From: Streptomyces varsoviensis
GTDB taxonomy: Bacteria > Actinomycetota > Actinomycetes > Streptomycetales > Streptomycetaceae
Length of the DNA: 64,000 bases
Reading direction: 5' to 3'
NCBI RefSeq assembly: GCF_000718635.1
Contig: NZ_JOBF01000001.1
Location: 124,001-188,000 of the forward strand
The notes beneath the pieces were generated by a model, which was given only the letters and a program-made list of their open reading frames with translations, was not told the origin of the DNA and did not search any database. The position numbers were made by a program, and so were the translations under genes. Shown in pieces: positions 47,037 through 58,230 of this stretch; the stretch's first letter is position 1, and each line of letters begins with the position of its first letter.

Positions 47037-47832
47037 GCCGGGCCCCCGAGGGCGGGGGGCTCGCGCTCGGCACCGCGTCAGCCGGGGCCGCGTGCAGCGC
47101 CAAGGCGCCGGCGGCGTCGGCGGAGGGGCCGGGGCGTCCGGGCAGGTGCGGCGGGCCGTTCGGCAGGTCGGCGGCCAGCAGCCACAGCCAGATCCCCACC
47201 GTGACCAGGTGCAGGCGCTGGGCGATCCCCTGACCGCCCGGATAGCCCACATACGGCCCGGCGGAGGCGATGGCCGTGGCCATCGACACCGGCAGCAGCC
47301 ACACCGCCCACCGCCCGGCCCGAGAGCCGCCGCGCGGGGCCGAACGGACGGCGAGGACGAAGGCCGCTATCGAGGCGAAGACGGACAGGTGCACCAGACC
47401 GCTGGTGAGCGTGTGCGCGACGCTGTCGATCGGGCACCCCGCCTCCCGCGAGGGCGCGCACCGCATCGGCAGCGCCACGTCCGCCACCGAGCAGGCCCCG
47501 AACGCCGCCACCGCCCCCCACCCGGCGGCCGGCCACCCCCGCCGCCCCGGCACGCTTCCGGCCAGGCCGGCCGCGGCCAGCACCATGGCGGCCGTGGCCA
47601 GCTCGATCGCGTTGAACAGCACCCGGTGCGGCTGATCGGCGGCGAACGCCTCGCTGACATAGGAGTCGCGCCAATCCAGCCCGGTGGGCACCCACCACTG
47701 CAACAACCAGTCGTTGTACGTCACACCGGCCGCCGCCAGCAGCCCCGCCGCCGCCCACCGCCGCGGCCCCGCCGCATCGACCCCCCGCCGCCCGCCGCAC
47801 CCGCCACGCCCGACCACACCGCGCATCTCCAC
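46939..47832 (-). CDS. DUF998-like membrane protein
   Basis: A 297-residue protein with about six hydrophobic helices over residues 25-225 (RWAAAGLLAAAGVTYND, LATAAMVLAAAGLAG, LVHLSVFASIAAFVLAV) of DUF998 type. The last 75 residues are Pro/Ala/Arg-rich. The gene runs 98 bases antisense into the MFS gene. Since the low-complexity tail is the overlapping part, the true stop may have been lost by a frameshift near 47100. The start could be ATG 47832 or 47826. Function is unknown. Confidence 0.65.
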   Translation of the reverse strand: MEMRGVVGRGGCGGRRGVDAAGPRRWAAAGLLAAAGVTYNDWLLQWWVPTGLDWRDSYVSEAFAADQPHRVLFNAIELATAAMVLAAAGLAGSVPGRRGWPAAGWGAVAAFGACSVADVALPMRCAPSREAGCPIDSVAHTLTSGLVHLSVFASIAAFVLAVRSAPRGGSRAGRWAVWLLPVSMATAIASAGPYVGYPGGQGIAQRLHLVTVGIWLWLLAADLPNGPPHLPGRPGPSADAAGALALHAAPADAVPSASPPPSGARPTSPAPWSASAGGAWFPGRRRGRPGPRRRPGP

Positions 47833-48095
47833 CCGTGGCCCTCACTGATCGGCCCGATCCCGAATTCCTGATCCCTACCACCACCGGGCGGCGGCCTATC
47901 AGGAAAGGGGGGTGAGGCAGCTTCTTGGAGTCACACCGTTGGGCCGACGGCGGCCGCGCGGGCGGAATCGTGGGGCGCGTCGAGCCGACGGACTGCGTGT
48001 ACGGGCCGTGCGTAGGGACGCGTACGGGCCGCGCGTACGGGCCGAGGCGACGGATTGCGCCTACGGGCCGTGCGGCGGGTGCGGGGAGGCTGCGG
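47833..48095. other. Gene-free stretch rich in CGTACGGGCCG repeats
   Basis: 263 bases between two minus-strand genes. The left part holds the promoter of the membrane-protein gene; the right part (about 47990-48085) is an irregular repeat of CGTACGGGCCG/ACGGGCCGTGCG. No gene seen. Confidence 0.5.
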
Positions 48096-49505
48096 CTACA
48101 GCGTCGGGCGGCGGTGCTGCCATGGGGCGGCCGATTCCAGTTGTGCTGCCACTTGTAGCAGTAGGTCCTCGCGGCCCGGGGCGGCTACCAGGTGGACGCC
48201 GATGGGCAGGCCGTCGGGGGTGGTGTGCAGGGGGAGGGAGATGGCGGGCTGGCCGGTGAAGTTGGCGAAGGGGGTGAAGGGGGCGAACTGCCCGCTGCGG
48301 CGCAGGGGGGCCATGGGGTCGGCGGGGTCGGAGGCGAGGGTGCCGGAGGGGAGCGGGGGCTCGGCCTGGGTCGGGGTGAGCAGCAGGTCGTGGTCGTCCC
48401 ACCAGCTCACGACCGACCGGGCGAACCCGGCGACGCCCTCGCGCGCGGCCTGCCGGTCCTCGGCGGTCACGTCGGCGGCCAGCGCGCCGAGGGTCCAGTT
48501 GAGCGGTTCCACGTCCGCCTCGGTGACCTCGCGGCCCAACTGGCGGGCGACATCGCCCAGGACCTCGGCCATGCCGGTCGACCAGAACGCCGCGAACAGC
48601 CGGTCCAGCGTCGTGTCGCCCAGTACGGCCGGGAACCCGGGCTCCACGTGGTGCCCCAGCGACTCCAGCAGCCGGGCCGTCGAGCGCGCGGCCTCGGCGA
48701 ACTCCGGGTGCACCGCCGTGCCGTCCACCCGGGTGTCGAGCAGCCCCACCCGCAACCGGCCCGGCTCCGCGCCGAGTCGGGCGAGGTGGCCGTCCGCCGG
48801 GTCCGCGCCCTCGGCGCCGCGCGCGATGTCCAGCAGCAGCGCGGTGTCGCGTACCGACCGCGTCACGGCCAGGTCGACGATCAGATCGTGTACGGACGTG
48901 ATGGCCCCCTTGCCGCTCGGCCGGGAGGGCTTGAGGCCGACCAGCCCGCAGCAGGACGCCGGGATGCGGACCGAGCCGGCGGCGTCGGTGCCGTGGGCGG
49001 CGGGCACCATGCCCGCGGCCACCGCGGCCGCGGAGCCGCCGCTGGAACCGCCGGGCGAGAGCGTGGTGTCCCACGGGTTGCGGGTCGCTCCCCAGGCCGT
49101 CGACTCGGCGGCGGGTACGGTGCCGAACTCGCTGCTCGCCGTCCGTCCGGCGAAGACCAGCCCGGCGGCGCGGAAGCGCGCCACCAGCGGACTGTCCGCC
49201 CCGGCCGGCCGGGCGTGCTCCTTCAAGGCGACGTTGGCGTTGGTGCAGATCTGTCCCGCGACATCGGTGAGAAGGTCCTTGACCAGGAACGGAACGCCCG
49301 CCAACGGTCCGCTCGGCCCGGCCGCCGCGGCCGCGCGCGCCTCCTCGAAATACCGCAGGGTGACCGCGCCGAGAGCCGGATCGAACTGTTCGATCCGCTC
49401 GATCGCGGCCTCCACGAGTTCGCCGGGCTTCACCTCGCCCGACGCGACGAGTGCGGCCTGGTCGGTGGCGTCGTACCAGCGGGTCTGTTCCGCGAGTGTG
49501 CTCAT
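48096..49505 (-). CDS. Amidase (amidase signature family)
   Basis: A 469-residue amidase. The Ser-cisSer-Lys triad is present: Lys76 in PFLVKDLL, cis-Ser about 154 in SPGGSSGGSAAA and nucleophile Ser178 in GTDAAGSVRIPAS. The C-terminal GQPAISLPLHTTPDGLPIG is typical. ATG 49505 (MSTLAEQTRW) fits the conserved start; the frame is open to 49670. It is divergent from the FolC-like gene with about 130 bases between. The substrate is unknown (aryl or acyl amides). Confidence 0.93.
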   Translation of the reverse strand: MSTLAEQTRWYDATDQAALVASGEVKPGELVEAAIERIEQFDPALGAVTLRYFEEARAAAAAGPSGPLAGVPFLVKDLLTDVAGQICTNANVALKEHARPAGADSPLVARFRAAGLVFAGRTASSEFGTVPAAESTAWGATRNPWDTTLSPGGSSGGSAAAVAAGMVPAAHGTDAAGSVRIPASCCGLVGLKPSRPSGKGAITSVHDLIVDLAVTRSVRDTALLLDIARGAEGADPADGHLARLGAEPGRLRVGLLDTRVDGTAVHPEFAEAARSTARLLESLGHHVEPGFPAVLGDTTLDRLFAAFWSTGMAEVLGDVARQLGREVTEADVEPLNWTLGALAADVTAEDRQAAREGVAGFARSVVSWWDDHDLLLTPTQAEPPLPSGTLASDPADPMAPLRRSGQFAPFTPFANFTGQPAISLPLHTTPDGLPIGVHLVAAPGREDLLLQVAAQLESAAPWQHRRPTL

Positions 49506-49636
49506 CCTGCGTGTATAACACCGCCGTTGATCACGCTTGTGGGCCGGGTCCCGCCCTGTCGTGCGCGGCGGCCGGGCGGCCCAGAGGCTCCCGCCGTTAC
49601 GTCTGATCCGCCGCGCCAGGGGGCAGAATCCGGGCC

Positions 49637-50989
49637 GTGGACTACCAACACTGCGTGGACATCCTGGCAAAACTGCATGATAACCCCCTCGGGCTTCCCA
49701 GGGAGTTGCGGCAGGCGAATGTCCCCAGGCTGCTTGAGGCGCTGGGCTGTCCTCAGCGGGGGCTGCGCGGAATGCTGGTGGTCGGGACGAACGGCAAGGG
49801 GTCGACCTGCGCGTTCGCGGTGTCGGCGGTGGCCGCGACCGGCGCGCGGGTGGGCAGTATGCCCAGCCCGCACCTTCAGGAGCCCCGGGAGCGCATCCGG
49901 ATCGACGGGGTTCCTGTCACGCGCGCCGAGTACGCCGCGGCGTTCGCCGAGGTCTGGCAGGCGATCGAGCGGCACGGCCTGCCCGTCCTGGGCCAGGGCA
50001 TCTTCACCACGACCGCGGCCGTGCACTTCCGGCGGGCCGGCGTCGGCCTGGCGGTGGCCGAGGCGAGTGTCGGCGGGAGCAGGGCCGCGGCCGCGGAACT
50101 CGGCCTGGACGTGAAGGTCCTCACCGGCGTCGGACTCGACCACACCCGACTGCTCGGCGGCACCCTGACCCACATCGCTCAGGCCAAGATCGCAGCCGCG
50201 CGGGACGGCGACCATGTCGTTCTCGGGCGGCTGGTTCCCGAAGCGGCCACCGCCGCGGAGCAGGTCCTCAAGGAGCGCACGGGGCTGTCCGTATGGCGCA
50301 TGGACCAGGAGATCCACTACACGGCCCGCACCACCGGGCACGCGGGCGACGGCGGCCCGGGGACGCTGGTCGACGTCACCACCCCGCGCGCCGTCCACCG
50401 CGGTCTGCCCTGCCCGCTGCCCGGCGCCCACCAGCACCACAACCTCGCGGTCGCCATCGCCGCGATGGACGCGATGGCCGACCGCGGGCACATCGGCGAA
50501 CCCGACGGCGAACTCCTCCGCGCACGCCTGGCGGCGACCTCCTGGCCCGGCCGCCTCGAACTGATCCCCCAGGTTCGGCTGGACGACTGGACGGGCCGCG
50601 TCCTCCTGGAGGGCGCCACCAATCCGCAGGGCGTCGCGACCGTCGCCCCGGAGATCCTGCGCCACGCCCGCGCCGACGGCCCCTCGACCCCGCCCGTACT
50701 GGTCTTCGCCGCGAAGGCCGACAAGGACATCACGGGCATGCTCGCCCCGCTCCCCTCCCGCTGGCCGCTGGTCCTCACCCGCACCGACTCCCACGAGGCC
50801 GCGGACACCGCGACCATGCACAGTCGGCTCGCCCCGGACCGCCAGGGGCCGTGCCCGACGGCCGAAGACGTCCCCTCCGCGCTGCGCCGGGCCGCCGAAC
50901 TCGCCGGACCCGGCGGGCTGATCGTCGTCTTCGGCTCGCTGCGCCTCGTAGGCGAAACCCGCACCGCGCTCGGCCTGCAACCCGCGTAA
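49637..50989 (+). CDS. FolC-like Mur-ligase (folylpolyglutamate/dihydrofolate synthase homologue)
   Basis: A 450-residue protein of the FolC/Mur ligase family. The ATP-binding P-loop GTNGKGSTCAF is at about 50-60, SPHLQEPRERIRIDGVPVT is the FolC omega-loop, then FTTTAAVHFRRAGVGLAVAE and the C-terminal glutamate-ligase domain (GATNPQGVATVAPEILRHAR). It lacks the typical DPxxHN; GATNPQG replaces it. Streptomycetes have a canonical folC elsewhere, as I recall, so this is probably a paralogue acting on another acid or cofactor. GTG 49637 is the likely start. Not linked to other folate genes. Confidence 0.8.
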   Translation: MDYQHCVDILAKLHDNPLGLPRELRQANVPRLLEALGCPQRGLRGMLVVGTNGKGSTCAFAVSAVAATGARVGSMPSPHLQEPRERIRIDGVPVTRAEYAAAFAEVWQAIERHGLPVLGQGIFTTTAAVHFRRAGVGLAVAEASVGGSRAAAAELGLDVKVLTGVGLDHTRLLGGTLTHIAQAKIAAARDGDHVVLGRLVPEAATAAEQVLKERTGLSVWRMDQEIHYTARTTGHAGDGGPGTLVDVTTPRAVHRGLPCPLPGAHQHHNLAVAIAAMDAMADRGHIGEPDGELLRARLAATSWPGRLELIPQVRLDDWTGRVLLEGATNPQGVATVAPEILRHARADGPSTPPVLVFAAKADKDITGMLAPLPSRWPLVLTRTDSHEAADTATMHSRLAPDRQGPCPTAEDVPSALRRAAELAGPGGLIVVFGSLRLVGETRTALGLQPA

Positions 50990-51045
50990 GCAGCAGCAGT
51001 CGCAGCACGGCCGTCATCAGCCATAGCGGCCGCAAGCACGGAAAA

Positions 51046-52150
<1,105 letters not shown>

Positions 52151-52165
52151 GCGGCATGAGCACAG

Positions 52166-52222
52166 CGGACCGCACCGGCCGCACACACAGCGCGGGCGGT
52201 ACGGACCGCACCGGCCGCACAC
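52166..52222. repeat. Duplicated 21-base segment in the argC-argJ gap
   Basis: The same 21 bases (beginning CGGACCGCACCGG) occur at 52166-52186 and 52202-52222, period 36. The 100-base gap is otherwise featureless apart from the argJ ribosome site AAGGAGAAG. Confidence 0.75.
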
Positions 52223-52250
52223 CGACCACGGCACCACACAAGGAGAAGCA

Positions 52251-53402
52251 GTGAGCGTCACGGCACCCAAGGGGTTCACGGCGGCGGGCGTCGCCGCCGG
52301 GATCAAGGAGAACGGCAACCCGGACCTGGCGCTCGTCGTCAACCAGGGTCCGCGTTCGGCGGCCGCGGGCGTCTTCACCTCCAACCGCGTCAAGGCCGCC
52401 CCGGTCCGCTGGTCCGAGCAGGTCCTCAAGGGCGGCCAGGTCACCGCGGTGGTCCTCAACTCCGGCGGCGCCAACGCCTGTACGGGTCCCCTCGGCTTCC
52501 AGGACACGCACGCCACCGCCGAGCGGGCGGCGGCGGCGCTCGGCCACAGCGCCGGTGAGATCGCCGTCGCCTCCACCGGCCTCATCGGCCTCCGCCTCCC
52601 CATGGACAAGCTGCTGCCCGGCGTGGACGCGGCCGCCGCCGCGCTCTCCCAGCACGGCGGGGAGAAGGCCGCCATCGCCATCAAGACCACCGACTCCGTG
52701 CACAAGACCGCGGTCGCCGAGGGCGACGGCTGGTGCGTCGGCGGCATGGCCAAGGGCGCGGGCATGCTGGCCCCGGGCCTCGCCACCATGCTCGTCGTGC
52801 TGACCACCGACGCCGACGTGCCGGCGGACCAGCTCGACGCGGCGCTGCGCGCGGCGACCCGCACCACCTTCGACCGGGTCGACTCCGACGGCTGCATGTC
52901 CACCAACGACACCGTGCTGCTGCTGGCCTCCGGCGCGTCCGAGGTGACGCCCGGCCGGGCCGAGTTCGCCGAGGCCGTACGGTCCGTCTGCGACGACCTG
53001 GCCCGGCAGCTCATCGGCGACGCGGAGGGCGCCTCCAAGGACATCCGCATCGAGGTCGTGGGCGCCGCGAGCGAGGACGACGCCGTGGAGGTCGGCCGGT
53101 CCATCGCCCGTAACAACCTCCTCAAGTGCGCGATCCACGGCGAGGACCCCAACTGGGGCCGCGTCCTGTCCGCGATCGGCACCACCGGGGCCGTCTTCGA
53201 GCCGGACGAGCTGAACGTCGCCATCAACGGCGTCTGGGTCTGCCAGAAGGGCTCGGTGGGGGAGGACCGCGAACTCGTCGACATGCGCTACCGGGAGGTC
53301 CGGATCACCGCCGACCTCGCCGCCGGCGCCGAGTCCGCCGTCATCTGGAGCAACGACCTCACCGCCGACTACGTCCACGAGAACAGCGCGTATTCCTCAT
53401 GA
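52251..53402 (+). CDS. argJ: Glutamate N-acetyltransferase / ornithine acetyltransferase
   Basis: A 383-residue bifunctional enzyme recycling acetyl groups between N-acetylornithine and glutamate. It is made as a precursor that self-cleaves before the catalytic Thr in APGLATMLV (about 180), preceded by GMAKGAGML. The oxyanion pair is in the conserved STGLIG region. The C-terminal [11 protein letters not shown] and [16 protein letters not shown] are typical. GTG 52251 has AAGGAG upstream. It overlaps argB by four bases. Confidence 0.98.
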   Translation: MSVTAPKGFTAAGVAAGIKENGNPDLALVVNQGPRSAAAGVFTSNRVKAAPVRWSEQVLKGGQVTAVVLNSGGANACTGPLGFQDTHATAERAAAALGHSAGEIAVASTGLIGLRLPMDKLLPGVDAAAAALSQHGGEKAAIAIKTTDSVHKTAVAEGDGWCVGGMAKGAGMLAPGLATMLVVLTTDADVPADQLDAALRAATRTTFDRVDSDGCMSTNDTVLLLASGASEVTPGRAEFAEAVRSVCDDLARQLIGDAEGASKDIRIEVVGAASEDDAVEVGRSIARNNLLKCAIHGEDPNWGRVLSAIGTTGAVFEPDELNVAINGVWVCQKGSVGEDRELVDMRYREVRITADLAAGAESAVIWSNDLTADYVHENSAYSS

Positions 53403-54298
53403 GCACCCGCAAGCACACCGCCCTGCCCAAGGCCCGCACCCTCATCGAGGCGCTGCCCTGGCTCACCCGGCACAACGGCAAGACCGTCGTCATCAAGTTC
53501 GGCGGCAACGCCATGGTCGACGAGGAGCTGAAGGCCGCCTTCGCCCAGGACGTCGTCTTCCTGCGGCAGGCCGGGCTCCGGCCCGTCGTCGTGCACGGCG
53601 GCGGGCCGCAGATCACCGCCCAGTTCGACCGGCTCGGGCTGGTCACGGAGTTCAAGGCCGGGCTGCGCGTGACGACGCCCGAGGCGATGGACGTCGTACG
53701 GATGGTGCTGGCGGGCCAGGTGCAGCGCGAGCTGGTCGGCCTCCTCAACCAGCACGGGCCGCTCGCCGTCGGACTGACCGGCGAGGACGCGCACACCATG
53801 AGCGCCACCAAGCGGTACGCCGAGCTGGACGGCGAGCGCGTCGACATCGGCCGGGTCGGGCAGATCACCCGCATCGACGCGGGCGCCGTCCAGGCGCTCC
53901 TCGACGACGGCCGCATCCCCGTGATCTCCTCCATCGCCCGCAGCGAGGACGACGGCCACGTCTACAACGTGAACGCCGACACCGCCGCCGCCGCGCTCGC
54001 CGCCGCCCTCGGCGCCGAGACGCTCATGGTCCTCACCGACGTCGAGGGCCTGTACGCGGACTGGCCGAGCAGCGACGACGTCATAAGCCAGCTCACCGCG
54101 CGGGAACTGGAGAAGCTGCTGCCGGAGCTGGCCAGCGGCATGGTGCCCAAGATGGAGGGGTGCCTGTACGCGGTGCGCAACGGCGTCAACACCGCCCGCG
54201 TGATCGACGGCCGGGTGCAGCACTCCATCCTGCTGGAGATCTTCACCGACGAAGGAATCGGCACGATGGTCGTGCCCGATGAGGAGGGGACGGCATGA
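53399..54298 (+). CDS. argB: Acetylglutamate kinase
   Basis: A 299-residue amino-acid kinase that phosphorylates N-acetylglutamate. ATP-binding motifs are [12 protein letters not shown] at the start and [10 protein letters not shown]; the substrate site includes [13 protein letters not shown] and [17 protein letters not shown]. The N-terminal helix ([19 protein letters not shown]) is of the kind that makes hexameric, arginine-inhibited kinases. ATG 53399 overlaps the argJ stop (ATGA). Confidence 0.98.
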   Translation: MSTRKHTALPKARTLIEALPWLTRHNGKTVVIKFGGNAMVDEELKAAFAQDVVFLRQAGLRPVVVHGGGPQITAQFDRLGLVTEFKAGLRVTTPEAMDVVRMVLAGQVQRELVGLLNQHGPLAVGLTGEDAHTMSATKRYAELDGERVDIGRVGQITRIDAGAVQALLDDGRIPVISSIARSEDDGHVYNVNADTAAAALAAALGAETLMVLTDVEGLYADWPSSDDVISQLTARELEKLLPELASGMVPKMEGCLYAVRNGVNTARVIDGRVQHSILLEIFTDEGIGTMVVPDEEGTA

Positions 54299-55563
54299 CG
54301 AGCCCGACGAGCCCGACGAGCCTGCCGGGCGTGACGGCCGCGGACACCAACGCCGGCCTAACAAGGCGCTGGCAGGGCGCCCTCATGGACAACTACGGCA
54401 CGCCCCGCATCCCGCTCGTGCGCGGCGAGGGCGCCAAGGTCTGGGACGCCGACGGCAAGGAGTACCTCGACTTCGTCGGCGGCATCGCCGTGAACGCCCT
54501 CGGCCACGCCCACCCCGCGGTCGTCCGGGCCGTCTCCGACCAGATCGCCACCCTCGGCCACGTCTCCAACCTCTTCACCGCCGAACCCCCGGTCGCGCTC
54601 GCCGAACGCCTCCTCGCGCTCTTCGGCCGCACCGGACGCGTGTACTTCTCCAACTCCGGCGCCGAGGCCGTCGAGGCCGCCTTCAAGATCGGACGGCTCA
54701 CGGGCCGTACGCACATGGTCGCGGCGGCGGGCGGCTTCCACGGCCGCACCATGGGCGCCCTCGCCCTCACCGGCCAGCCGAAGAAGCAGCAGCCCTTCCT
54801 GCCGCTGCCCGGCGACATCACCCACGTCCCGTACGGCGACGCCGAGGCGCTGCGCGCCGCGGTCACCACCGAGACGGCGCTGGTCGTCCTGGAGCCGGTC
54901 CAGGGCGAGAACGGCGTCGTCGTGCCCCCGGGCGGCTATCTGGCGGCGGCCCGCGAGATCACCCGCGCCACGGGCACGCTGCTGGCGCTGGACGAGATCC
55001 AGACCGGCATCGGCCGTACGGGGCACTGGTTCGCGCACCAGGCGCAGGGCGTCGAGCCCGATCTCGTCACCCTCGCCAAGGGGCTCGGCGGCGGCCTGCC
55101 GATCGGTGCGACTGTGGCCTTCGGCGCGGCGGCCGACCTGCTGACGCCCGGTCAGCACGGCTCGACGTTCGGCGGCAACCCCGTCGCGTGCGCCGCGGCG
55201 CTGGCCGTGCTCGACACGCTGGCGGCCGACGGAGCGCTCGACGGCGTCCGGCGCTCTGGCGCGCGGCTGCGTGACGGGATCGCGTCCATCGGACACCCGC
55301 TCGTCGACCGGGTACGCGGCAGCGGCCTGCTGCTGGGTATTGTCCTCACCGAGCCCCTCGCACCGCAGGTGCAGCAGGCAGCGCAGGAAGCGGGTCTCCT
55401 GGTGAACGCGGTCGCGCCCGACGTGGTGCGGCTCGCCCCGCCGCTGATCATCGCCGATGATGAGGTGGAGACGCTGCTGCGGGCGCTGCCCGCCGTCCTC
55501 GACGCCGCGCACGGGGCACACGCGGCCGGCACGGCCGACGGGGAACGACGATCCGAGGACTGA
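54295..55563 (+). CDS. argD: Acetylornithine aminotransferase
   Basis: A 422-residue class III aminotransferase. PLP contacts are [38 protein letters not shown] and the Schiff-base lysine in [18 protein letters not shown] 54295 overlaps the argB stop (ATGA). The first ten residues are a SPTSPTS repeat from a 9-base tandem duplication; the C-terminus is also low-complexity. Confidence 0.98.
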   Translation: MTSPTSPTSLPGVTAADTNAGLTRRWQGALMDNYGTPRIPLVRGEGAKVWDADGKEYLDFVGGIAVNALGHAHPAVVRAVSDQIATLGHVSNLFTAEPPVALAERLLALFGRTGRVYFSNSGAEAVEAAFKIGRLTGRTHMVAAAGGFHGRTMGALALTGQPKKQQPFLPLPGDITHVPYGDAEALRAAVTTETALVVLEPVQGENGVVVPPGGYLAAAREITRATGTLLALDEIQTGIGRTGHWFAHQAQGVEPDLVTLAKGLGGGLPIGATVAFGAAADLLTPGQHGSTFGGNPVACAAALAVLDTLAADGALDGVRRSGARLRDGIASIGHPLVDRVRGSGLLLGIVLTEPLAPQVQQAAQEAGLLVNAVAPDVVRLAPPLIIADDEVETLLRALPAVLDAAHGAHAAGTADGERRSED

Positions 55564-55570
55564 CACAACG

Positions 55571-56140
55571 ATGACCGAGGCGCAGGAGACCGAGCCGGCC
55601 CAGGGGGCCGAGGCCGCGGAGACGGCACCCGGCGGTCCGGCCGTGCCGCAGACCCGCACCGCCCGCCACCGCCGGATCGTGGACATCCTCGGCCGGCAGC
55701 CGGTGCGGTCGCAGAGCCAGCTCGCCAAGCTGCTCGCCGACGACGGCCTCTCCGTCACCCAGGCCACCCTCTCGCGCGACCTCGACGAGCTGGGCGCGGT
55801 CAAGATCCGCAACACCGGCGGCGAACTGATCTACGCGGTCCCCTCCGAGGGCGGCGACCGCACGCCCCGCGCCCCGCTCGGCGAGTCGGCCACCGAGGGC
55901 CGCATGGCGCGGCTCGCCGGCGAACTGCTGATCTCGGCGGAAGCCTCCGCCAACCTCGTCGTCCTGCGCACCCCGCCCGGCGCCGCCCAGTTCTTCGCCT
56001 CGGCCATCGACCAGGCCGGGGTGCACGAGATCATCGGCACCATCGCGGGCGACGACACCCTCCTCCTCATCAGCCGCGACCCGGCCGGCGGCCAGGCCCT
56101 GGCCGACCACCTCCTGCGGCTGGCCCAGAAGGCGACCTGA
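55571..56140 (+). CDS. argR: Arginine repressor
   Basis: A 189-residue repressor. The winged HTH ([40 protein letters not shown]) binds ARG boxes; the C-terminal domain ([38 protein letters not shown]) binds arginine and hexamerises. The first 30 residues are an Ala/Glu/Pro extension longer than in E. coli ArgR. ATG 55571 is 7 bases past the argD stop. It ends the argCJBDR operon at a long hairpin and should act on both ARG boxes in this window. Confidence 0.97.
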   Translation: MTEAQETEPAQGAEAAETAPGGPAVPQTRTARHRRIVDILGRQPVRSQSQLAKLLADDGLSVTQATLSRDLDELGAVKIRNTGGELIYAVPSEGGDRTPRAPLGESATEGRMARLAGELLISAEASANLVVLRTPPGAAQFFASAIDQAGVHEIIGTIAGDDTLLLISRDPAGGQALADHLLRLAQKAT

Positions 56141-56207
56141 CGGGGCGGGCGCGCTCGGCGCACCAGGGCCCGTGGCCGGGAGGCCGGGGGCGGGCCCGTA
56201 CCCGCGA

Positions 56208-56248
56208 AAGGGCCCGGCGGCCGGATCGAATCCGGCCGCCGGGCCCTT
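56208..56248. terminator. 19-bp perfect hairpin terminator between argR and tRNA-Pro
   Basis: Bases 56208-56226 are perfectly complementary to 56230-56248 with a CGA loop. It serves the arg operon and, on the other strand, the convergent tRNA gene. Confidence 0.85.
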
Positions 56249-56263
56249 CTCACTACCGCACCG

Positions 56264-56337
<74 letters not shown>

Positions 56338-56440
56338 GTGCCCGCCGCTGCCGGGTTCTCCCGGCTCGGGCGTGCAAGAAGAAAATACCCTGTTCCGGCC
56401 GGTGAGCCGAATCGGGGGGTGGTCGGCGGCGCCGCGGGCG

Positions 56441-57175
56441 TCAGTAGCGGGTGATCGCGGTCGGTCCGGACCGGGTGCCGATCGCGATGTGGGGGCGGGC
56501 CGAGGGGCGGAGCCAGGTGAGGATCGCGGTCATGGACTCCGCGGGGACGGAGACGCAGCCGGCGGTCGCGCCGCGGCCGTTGACGTGCAGGAAGATGCCG
56601 GCGCCGCGGCCGTGGACGGGGCGGGCGTAGTTGAAGGCGATGACGAGGGCGCGGCTGTACTGGGTGGGGTAGTCGGCGAGGTGTTCGGACTCCTTGGCGG
56701 CGCAGTCGGCCGGCAGGCCCTCGACCCAGCGGTTGTAGGAGCGGGAGGCGTTGTCCTCGCACCACCAGGAGGCGGGGGTGACCTTGCGGTACGGGCTCCG
56801 GGCGCCCGGCGGGGCGGCGGCGTTGCCGAAGGCGTAGGGGAGCGCGTACAGGCCGGTGGGTGTGGTGTTCGTGCCCTGCCTGCGGGTGCGGCCCTCGGTC
56901 AGGCCCTTGGCGCCGAACCGGGCCGGGGCGGACCCCGCCGCGCGCCAGCGGCCGCCGCGCCGCTCCCACCAGGTGAGCGTGCCCGTCGTCGAGCCCGTAC
57001 GGGGCGCCTCCGCGGTGATGAGCTGGCTGCCGCCGCCGGTGTCGGCCATCCGGGACGGGAGCGGGGGCTGGCTCGGGGAGGGGGCAGGGGGAGGGGCGGC
57101 CAGGCCCAGCGTGCCGGTCAGCGCCGCCGCGGTGGCCGCGAGCGCCACGGCCATCCGGCCGGTCCGGCCCCTCAT
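56441..57175 (-). CDS. Secreted L,D-transpeptidase-family (YkuD-like) protein
   Basis: A 244-residue protein. An N-terminal signal (RMAVALAATAAALTGTLGLA) and a Pro-rich linker lead to a YkuD-like catalytic domain with the signature HVNGRGATAGCVSVP (His and nucleophile Cys). It probably forms 3-3 peptidoglycan cross-links or modifies muropeptides. ATG 57175 overlaps the stop of the upstream oxidase-like gene (ATGA). Two extra Cys (WWCEDN, PADCAAK) may form a disulfide. Confidence 0.88.
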   Translation of the reverse strand: MRGRTGRMAVALAATAAALTGTLGLAAPPPAPSPSQPPLPSRMADTGGGSQLITAEAPRTGSTTGTLTWWERRGGRWRAAGSAPARFGAKGLTEGRTRRQGTNTTPTGLYALPYAFGNAAAPPGARSPYRKVTPASWWCEDNASRSYNRWVEGLPADCAAKESEHLADYPTQYSRALVIAFNYARPVHGRGAGIFLHVNGRGATAGCVSVPAESMTAILTWLRPSARPHIAIGTRSGPTAITRY

Positions 57176-57765
57176 GAGGCCGGTGGGAGCGGTGGCAGGG
57201 GCAGGGGGAGGCCCGGCAGGCCGTCGATGCTGGACGCGACGTTCTCCTTCTTGCGGAAGTACGCGTCCAGGGACGCGTCCGTCTCGCGCGCGAACCGCTT
57301 CCCGTGCAGGTCCCGCTCCGCGTCGAACGACATGAACGGCACGGCGTACCCGCAGGTGTCCCGAATCAGCTCGGCGGTGACGACGACGATGGCGCGCGGC
57401 CCGTGCTGCGCCGGAGAGGCGGCGGGGAAGCGGGCCAGCAGCGCCGGCCAGCGCGGGTCGTCCCGGAAGACCGGCTCGCCGCGGCCGTGGACGCGCACGA
57501 TGTTCGGCGGGCCGTCGAAGGCGCACCACATCAGGGTGATGCGGCCGTTCTCGCGGAGGTGGGCGATGGTCTCGGCGTTGCTGCCGGCGTAGTCGAGGTA
57601 CGCCACGGTGTGCTCGTCGAGCACGGCGAACGAGTCGCGCAGGCCCTTGGGGGAGAGATTCACGGTGCCGTCCCCGTCGAGCGGCGCGGTGGCGGTGAAG
57701 AAGATGTGCTGGGCCTCGATGAACGCGCGCAGCCGGCCGTCTATTTTTTCGTACACCTTTCCCAT
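57172..57765 (-). CDS. Pyridoxamine 5'-phosphate oxidase-like flavin/heme-binding protein
   Basis: A 197-residue split-barrel protein: EKIDGRLRAFIEAQHIFFTA, VNLSPKGLRDSFAVLDEHTV, AYLDYAGSNAETIAHLRENG and RITLMWCAFDGPPNIVRVHG. This subfamily binds FMN, F420 or heme. ATG 57765 (MGKVYEKIDG) is chosen; ATG 57774 is possible and the longer open frame to 57966 is Pro/Arg-rich and unconserved. No Shine-Dalgarno is seen. It is coupled to the L,D-transpeptidase gene, an unusual pairing. Confidence 0.85.
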   Translation of the reverse strand: MGKVYEKIDGRLRAFIEAQHIFFTATAPLDGDGTVNLSPKGLRDSFAVLDEHTVAYLDYAGSNAETIAHLRENGRITLMWCAFDGPPNIVRVHGRGEPVFRDDPRWPALLARFPAASPAQHGPRAIVVVTAELIRDTCGYAVPFMSFDAERDLHGKRFARETDASLDAYFRKKENVASSIDGLPGLPLPLPPLPPAS

Positions 57766-57812
57766 GGCTCGCATTATGGGGCGAGGGGGCCGTTCCACGG
57801 CAGGAGGCGACG

Positions 57813-58196
57813 ATGGCGCGTGACACGAACGAGGTGCGGGTGCGGCGGGTGTACGACGCCCCCGCGCCGGCCGACGGGACGCGGGTGCTGGTCGACCGGC
57901 TCTGGCCGCGCGGCCTGTCGAAGGCGGCGGCGGAGCTGGACGAATGGGACAAGGACGTCGCTCCATCGGACGAACTGCGGCGCTGGTACGGGCACGACCC
58001 CGACAAGTTCGACGAGTTCGCCGAGCGCTACCGCGCCGAGCTGGCGGAGGAGGACGGGGAGCGGGCCGTACGGGAACTGTGCGAGCGGGCGGGGTCCGGG
58101 CGGCTCACGCTGCTCACGGCTACCAAGGATGTGGAGCGCGGGCATGTGGTGGTGCTGGCGGAGGTGGTGCGGAAGGCGCGCGGGGCGCGCACCTGA
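57813..58196 (+). CDS. DUF488 family protein
   Basis: A 127-residue protein with the DUF488 signatures RVLVDRLWPRGLSKAAAELD, KDVAPSDELRRWYGHDPDKF and LTLLTATKDVERGHVVVLAE. ATG 57813 has AGGAGG at good spacing. It is divergent from the oxidase-like gene. The biochemical role is unknown. Confidence 0.92.
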   Translation: MARDTNEVRVRRVYDAPAPADGTRVLVDRLWPRGLSKAAAELDEWDKDVAPSDELRRWYGHDPDKFDEFAERYRAELAEEDGERAVRELCERAGSGRLTLLTATKDVERGHVVVLAEVVRKARGART

Positions 58197-58230
58197 CGCG
58201 GGCTTGCCGCCTCGGTTTGCCCCGTCGACG

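Noticed and set aside
57766..57966. N-terminal extension of the PNPOx-like protein
   Set aside because: The stretch is Pro/Arg low-complexity and antisense to the DUF488 gene; conserved sequence begins at GKVYEKIDG.
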